From Nemopilema nomurai (lineage: Eukaryota; Cnidaria; Scyphozoa; Rhizostomeae; Rhizostomatidae): 64,000 nt of DNA. Positions 60,340-64,000 of this stretch are shown here, one piece after another; within the stretch, counting starts at the first letter, position 1; each line of letters begins with the position of its first letter. Made by a program: the position numbers and the translations under genes. Below the pieces are notes generated by a model, which did not search any database, had not been told where the DNA came from, and saw nothing but the letters and a program-made list of their open reading frames with translations. The DNA lies in contig ML133488.1 in NCBI GenBank assembly GCA_003864495.1, positions 1,189,230-1,253,229 on the forward strand, written 5' to 3'.

Positions 60340-60735
60340 AACTCGCCAGGTAGTTCAGACGCGGTATCCCCTTCCTATTTTGCCGTAAATATTTCCTGTT
60401 GTTAGAATCTTTTTTAATCCCTTTTTCTGATGACATGCCCTAAGAACTCGGCTTGCTTTTATGAGGTTTCTTCTTTCCCCAGCTCTTTCCAGTACTTCAC
60501 TTGCAGCGTGCTCCACCCATGAGATTCTCATAGATCTCCTAAGAAAACACATTTCTACGTTCTCAAGTCGACTTTGCATCGCAGCCGAAATCGCCCAGCA
60601 GAGAAGGATTCTTTTCTTGTATCCATCGACATATTCATACCTAGTAATACTTCATCCAACTTGTGAAACGCTTGCTTCGACAAAGCAATCCTTCTCTTGA
60701 TCTCGGAGTCACATTTCCATAATCTGTTATTAGGT
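60340..60735 (-). mobile_element. Non-LTR retrotransposon fragment (RT C-terminal region)
   Basis: Minus-strand frame contains SEIKRRIALSKQAF, SRLENVEMCFLRRSMRISW and VLERAGERRNLIK, the pattern at the end of the RT domain of LINE-type elements (usually followed by LGHV). It is short and frame-shifted. Confidence 0.65.
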
Positions 60736-60894
60736 TACTAAGGTAATTGTAAGATTTCACATAGTCAATAGAAAAACTCTGGTCTGGAAAGCCGGCAAAC
60801 ATAAAAAGAATGTCTTATTGTTAGGATTTTTAAAAGTCACGTGACATTATCCGTGCGCACTGCTTCGATCGTGGATATATATGCCAATTTTATC

Positions 60895-62128
60895 ATGCCC
60901 AGCGATAATTGTGCAGTTTTCAATTGTGGAAGGAGCCGTAGAACGAAAGGTATTGGAATTTTTAAACTTCCAGCGGCAAATAACGACGAAAAAAAGAAAT
61001 GGAGGGAACTTCTCCTGAACGAAATAACGAGGAGCAGGGTACTGGACAAGGCCTTCAAAGAACCAGTGAAAAATGAGTTTTTATATTTGAAAAACATTTC
61101 CTACCAGAGCAAATAGAAATTTGTAAGTATCTAGCATTTGATTTGATGCTAATAGCCTAGTTAAATTTGTGATTTTCCTATAGTATACCTTTTTCATAAA
61201 CATTTACTTGATCGTTGAAAGATCGATCGCGAGTGAACCTCGAAGCCAGCGGTGTAGGAGCCTAGGCCTGTCTATTTTATCATGAGTACATTTTCAGGCC
61301 CCAAACAATTTTAAAACTGTAAGCCAACCCCTTTCAATATGAATTCCATTCCGTCGGCACTGCATGTTTGCAAAAACGATTTTTTCTTATCCTGCGAATA
61401 CTTTGTCAGAACATCTGAAATAAAAAATATACGTTATGCATTGTGTGAATTGACCTAGGATTGTGTATATTGGCCTGTCTAAAAGAATATCAAATTGTAT
61501 CTAATTGTTCCCTTTATAGTTGATTCAAAGAGGAAAGGGGCTCTACCAAGTAAATGTCAACAAAAAGCTTCCAGAAAGAGAAAAAAGAACGAAGGCACAT
61601 TCCTGTGGGGAGAGATTTGTTCCCGGAAGAGGAATCCAGAAATATGATTTATAAATCTTTTGATGAGTTATGCCAGAGGGTGAAGGCACAAAGATTTGAT
61701 GGAATTTGGTCCCTGATATCTCCTGTGATATGGCAGGAATCAAGAAATTTGAATTTCCTTTCATACTGCCCAAATACGAAATTATAATTGATGCAAGCTT
61801 GGGTTTTTCTGCTTCAATTTATGGATGGCTTCTGCATGATGACCATCATATCTACAAGGTGAATAGAAGATCAATGCAAAATATAACTGTTTCCAACTTG
61901 TTGAAAATGGTCGAGTCATATGAAATTTGCTGTGGTATGACAAACAAAGAAATTTCCTCTAAAGTGGTCAATCATGTTGTACCAATGCAATTTGATCCAG
62001 TTCTAATGGAAGATGATGAGCATTCAGGGTTGCGTGTCTTTTTAATCCTGCTTTGCTCTTGCACACTTTTTCACAATTTGTACACTTGTAATCATCAATT
62101 TCAGCCTTTAAATAAATATTTGCAATAA
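60895..62128 (+). pseudogene. Decayed THAP-type transposon-derived gene
   Basis: The first part starts at ATG 60895: NCAVFNCGRSRRTKGIGIF, KWRELLLNEITRSRVLD, a THAP-like finger. Near 61075-61090 the frame shifts: the block EKHFLPEQIEI continues one frame over, and the cysteine before EKHF, a zinc ligand, is gone. A GTAAGT donor follows (61124). The second part (about 61515-62000) keeps GALPS, then YKSFDELCQRVKAQ and, after further shifts, EIIIDASLGFSASIYGWLL, DHHIYKVNRRS and ITVSNLLKMVESYEIC. This is a different THAP lineage from the one at 3410-5098. Clearly inactive. Confidence 0.6.
62025..62104 (-). pseudogene. Isolated C2H2 zinc-finger segment
   Basis: Minus-strand frame reads YKCTNCEKVCKSKAGLKRH followed by ATLNAH, a full C-x2-C-x12-H-x5-H finger of the CKSKGGL type found in many cnidarian multi-copy genes. 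No start or neighbouring fingers found; it overlaps the 3' end of the decayed THAP frame on the other strand. Confidence 0.4.
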
Positions 62129-62703
62129 GAAACTCAACAAATCCTCTCACAGTATGTTAAAGAATATTTATCAAATGCAATTTCAAAATTGCAGTTTTGT
62201 TAATGATACAAATAATTCAATGTAAATGCCTAACCGATTTAATTACAGCGAATAAAACAAAGCAAAGGTAACTCTGGGGGCCTAAGATCGATTCTGAGAA
62301 AGCTACTCAAGCTGATTGAAAGATTTGATGTATTGAATATGTGAAACTAGTACAACATTGGAAACTGAATTGGTTCTCGCTGAAACCTTGGGTATCAAGG
62401 ATTTACTTTGATCTTACAAAATCTATTGTATACCGATGTTGATGTCTCCATGCAGAAAACATACCAACAATCATGGTCCGAAATTTTGCCGATAAGAAAA
62501 AAGAAAGCTGAACAGCATTGCCGACTTAATGGAATCAATTTTCTGATCTTTCAGGAAAAAATTAAAAAGCGGAAGTATTTTCATCAGTGGTAAATTTTGT
62601 TGAGAGACCAAGCAAGATGGAAAGAATCAACCAGTAGTCGTTAGAAATACGTACGTGACCCTTATCAGTCCTTGATCGGTTTAAATCTTCTACTTAGGCT
62701 TAC

Positions 62704-63212
62704 CTCATCGTCAAACTCATGTTGCAAACTCTCATTTAACTCCAGAGCCTCAAGGATTGGGTCCAAATTTTCATCTGATACCTCTGAATGTTCTGTGCAC
62801 GGATGTTGTCACGTGACTGGAGAAGTCCCAAATAGCCCATCTTAACCTCTTAACTTGCCATTGCAAGAAAGTTTCCTTGAGCACATTGTCCTGTGTGATA
62901 ATTTCTTTGGCCACAGAACGCAGTCTTTTTGCAAGGTTACAACTGCAAGCACATGCACATATTTAACGCAAGAGCAAAGAGTCTGTGTGCCAGAAGAACC
63001 TGGATAACAATGACATAGACAAACGGATTTTACAGAATAACAAAAGAAACGATGCACCCATAGATATGGGATATATCCCTGTGAGTTCGATGCCACAAAA
63101 ATGAACTCGGTGCCACACAGGCGGTCACCAAGCTGCATTTTATTCTTGTCAACAAACTGAAAAACGCTCACATAACCTTGACCACAAATATGAGAGACAT
63201 AACAAAATTCCA
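62704..63212 (-). pseudogene. Decayed frame with SWIM-like motif
   Basis: Starts after a TTAACAG acceptor and ends at a GTAAGC donor. The frame is continuous except for TAA (62844-62842) and TGA (62811-62809). It contains LCSCVKYVHVLAVV, similar to a SWIM zinc finger (C-x-C-xn-C-x-H) with the third cysteine replaced by tyrosine, and an acidic end EVSDENLDPILEALELNE. I do not recognise the full protein; likely a dead transposon or multi-copy gene. Confidence 0.3.
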
Positions 63213-63460
63213 CTGTTAACAATATTTTTCCTCTGCTGTTTTACAAGCAATGCTCACAGTATCGTCTTCCCTCTTCACCAAGCTGCAAGATGCTGTTCTA
63301 CCAAAAAATCAGATCAGCACAACTAATAGATGCGACGATTTGTATAAACTCTTTTCATTCAATTTATTTACCACGATTTACAAACAAATCAAAAAAGAGA
63401 TTAGCCAAGGTGTTTAGGATTCTCGGCCTTTCCATAGGATGCTTTTTTCCAAAATTTATT

Positions 63461-63575
63461 CTACAGTCTAGAAGGCATTCCACCCGTTGCTAGCATGTTC
63501 TCTCCTGTGATGTATTTGGATTCATCCGATGCAAGAAATGTTACGAGACCTGAAATATCCTCTGGGTCGCCAACT
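63461..63575 (-). CDS. DHRS4: DHRS4-like short-chain dehydrogenase, last exon
   Basis: One minus-strand exon starts after a TTTCAG acceptor (63575) and ends at TAG (63463-63461). It encodes [27 protein letters not shown] and the end TGGMPSRL. The same order (GxPEDxxGxVxFL, YITGE, GGxPSRL) ends DHRS4, an NADPH-dependent carbonyl/retinal reductase of the SDR family; SRL is a type 1 peroxisomal targeting signal. The catalytic Ser-Tyr-Lys and the Rossmann start must lie in exons beyond the right edge, since 63576-64000 shows none. Other SDRs (DHRS2-like) are possible. Confidence 0.85.
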
Positions 63576-64000
63576 CTGAAATAACAAAAAAAGTTAGTGT
63601 CAAAATAGTGCCGTGAAGTGGTCAAAAAGTGTATCAACATCCTCCCCTGCGAATATTCTAAGACTGTGGTCATCTAGAAGACCTCGAGCAGTTAAAAAGT
63701 CCTTGAGCTGAAGTTAGATTTGTATACTACTAAGACCAATGGCGCGACCAGAAAATATACGCAAACAATCGGTCTCGCTTCCACCTGTTTCTGCTATTAA
63801 AAACAAAGGCCCCGTTATTCAGAAACATATAGACACCGACCTTCCAAGTGGAACTTGCTTCAGGGCGCTTTTCAAAATGCTCTCGTTGCTCCATAACTGT
63901 TTGAAAAAACAAAGACACGTGGGCTATGATCATGGAAGGAATATAACCCAAACGAAGGCCCCCTTATAATTGGTTGCTGCAGCAGGATTACCCTGCAGTT
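63576..64000. other. DHRS4-like gene intron
   Basis: No further exon recognised up to the window edge. Confidence 0.5.

Overview
The window looks like nuclear DNA of an early-branching animal, most likely an anthozoan cnidarian (coral or sea anemone). It is AT-rich. It holds spliced genes whose proteins and intron positions resemble vertebrate orthologues, with mostly 0.1-1.5 kb introns, and many decayed mobile elements: THAP-type DNA transposon relics, Penelope-like RT/GIY-YIG fragments, a tRNA-headed SINE and MITEs. There are no bacterial operons, CRISPR arrays or rRNA genes. The taxon is inferred from the style of the sequence, not from a search.

Left part (1-6.1 kb): the 5' half of a WAVE/SCAR (WASF) gene on the minus strand runs off the left edge. 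Upstream of it is a 2 kb block bounded by 21-bp inverted repeats that contains a three-exon THAP-domain gene broken by two in-frame stops. Next to it is a 0.9 kb inverted-repeat element flanked by TTAA. From 6.4 to 10.35 kb lie two uncertain exons, a perfect 10 x 46 bp minisatellite and a last exon with a SEFIR-like domain on the plus strand.

Centre-left (12.5-27.1 kb) is gene-dense. On the minus strand are an intronless SETMAR-type SET-domain methyltransferase and, 66 bp upstream of its start codon, the stop codon of a complete six-exon TRAPPC2L. A seven-exon HERPUD-type gene (minus) follows and stands head-to-head with a six-exon CNEP1R1 gene (plus). HERPUD carries an apparent one-base frameshift in exon 3. 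Most of these genes serve the ER or early secretory pathway: TRAPP trafficking, ER-associated degradation, and the nuclear envelope/ER lipin phosphatase.

Centre (27-41 kb) is gene-poor; I recognise only one SINE copy and small repeats. An intronless class A GPCR lies at 41-42.2 kb (plus).

Right part (45-58.9 kb) is a complete 17-exon AGXT2 (mitochondrial alanine-glyoxylate aminotransferase 2) gene on the minus strand, predicted 511 aa, with the PLP lysine at codon 350. Its introns host a MITE, a second SINE copy, a degenerate minisatellite and a rearranged Penelope-like element. Beyond it lie a second MITE copy, a non-LTR fragment, decayed THAP, C2H2 and SWIM-like reading frames, and the last exon of a DHRS4-like peroxisomal dehydrogenase (minus) that continues off the right edge.

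Exon coordinates were derived by eye from splice consensus, reading phase and remembered family sequence; none has transcript support here.
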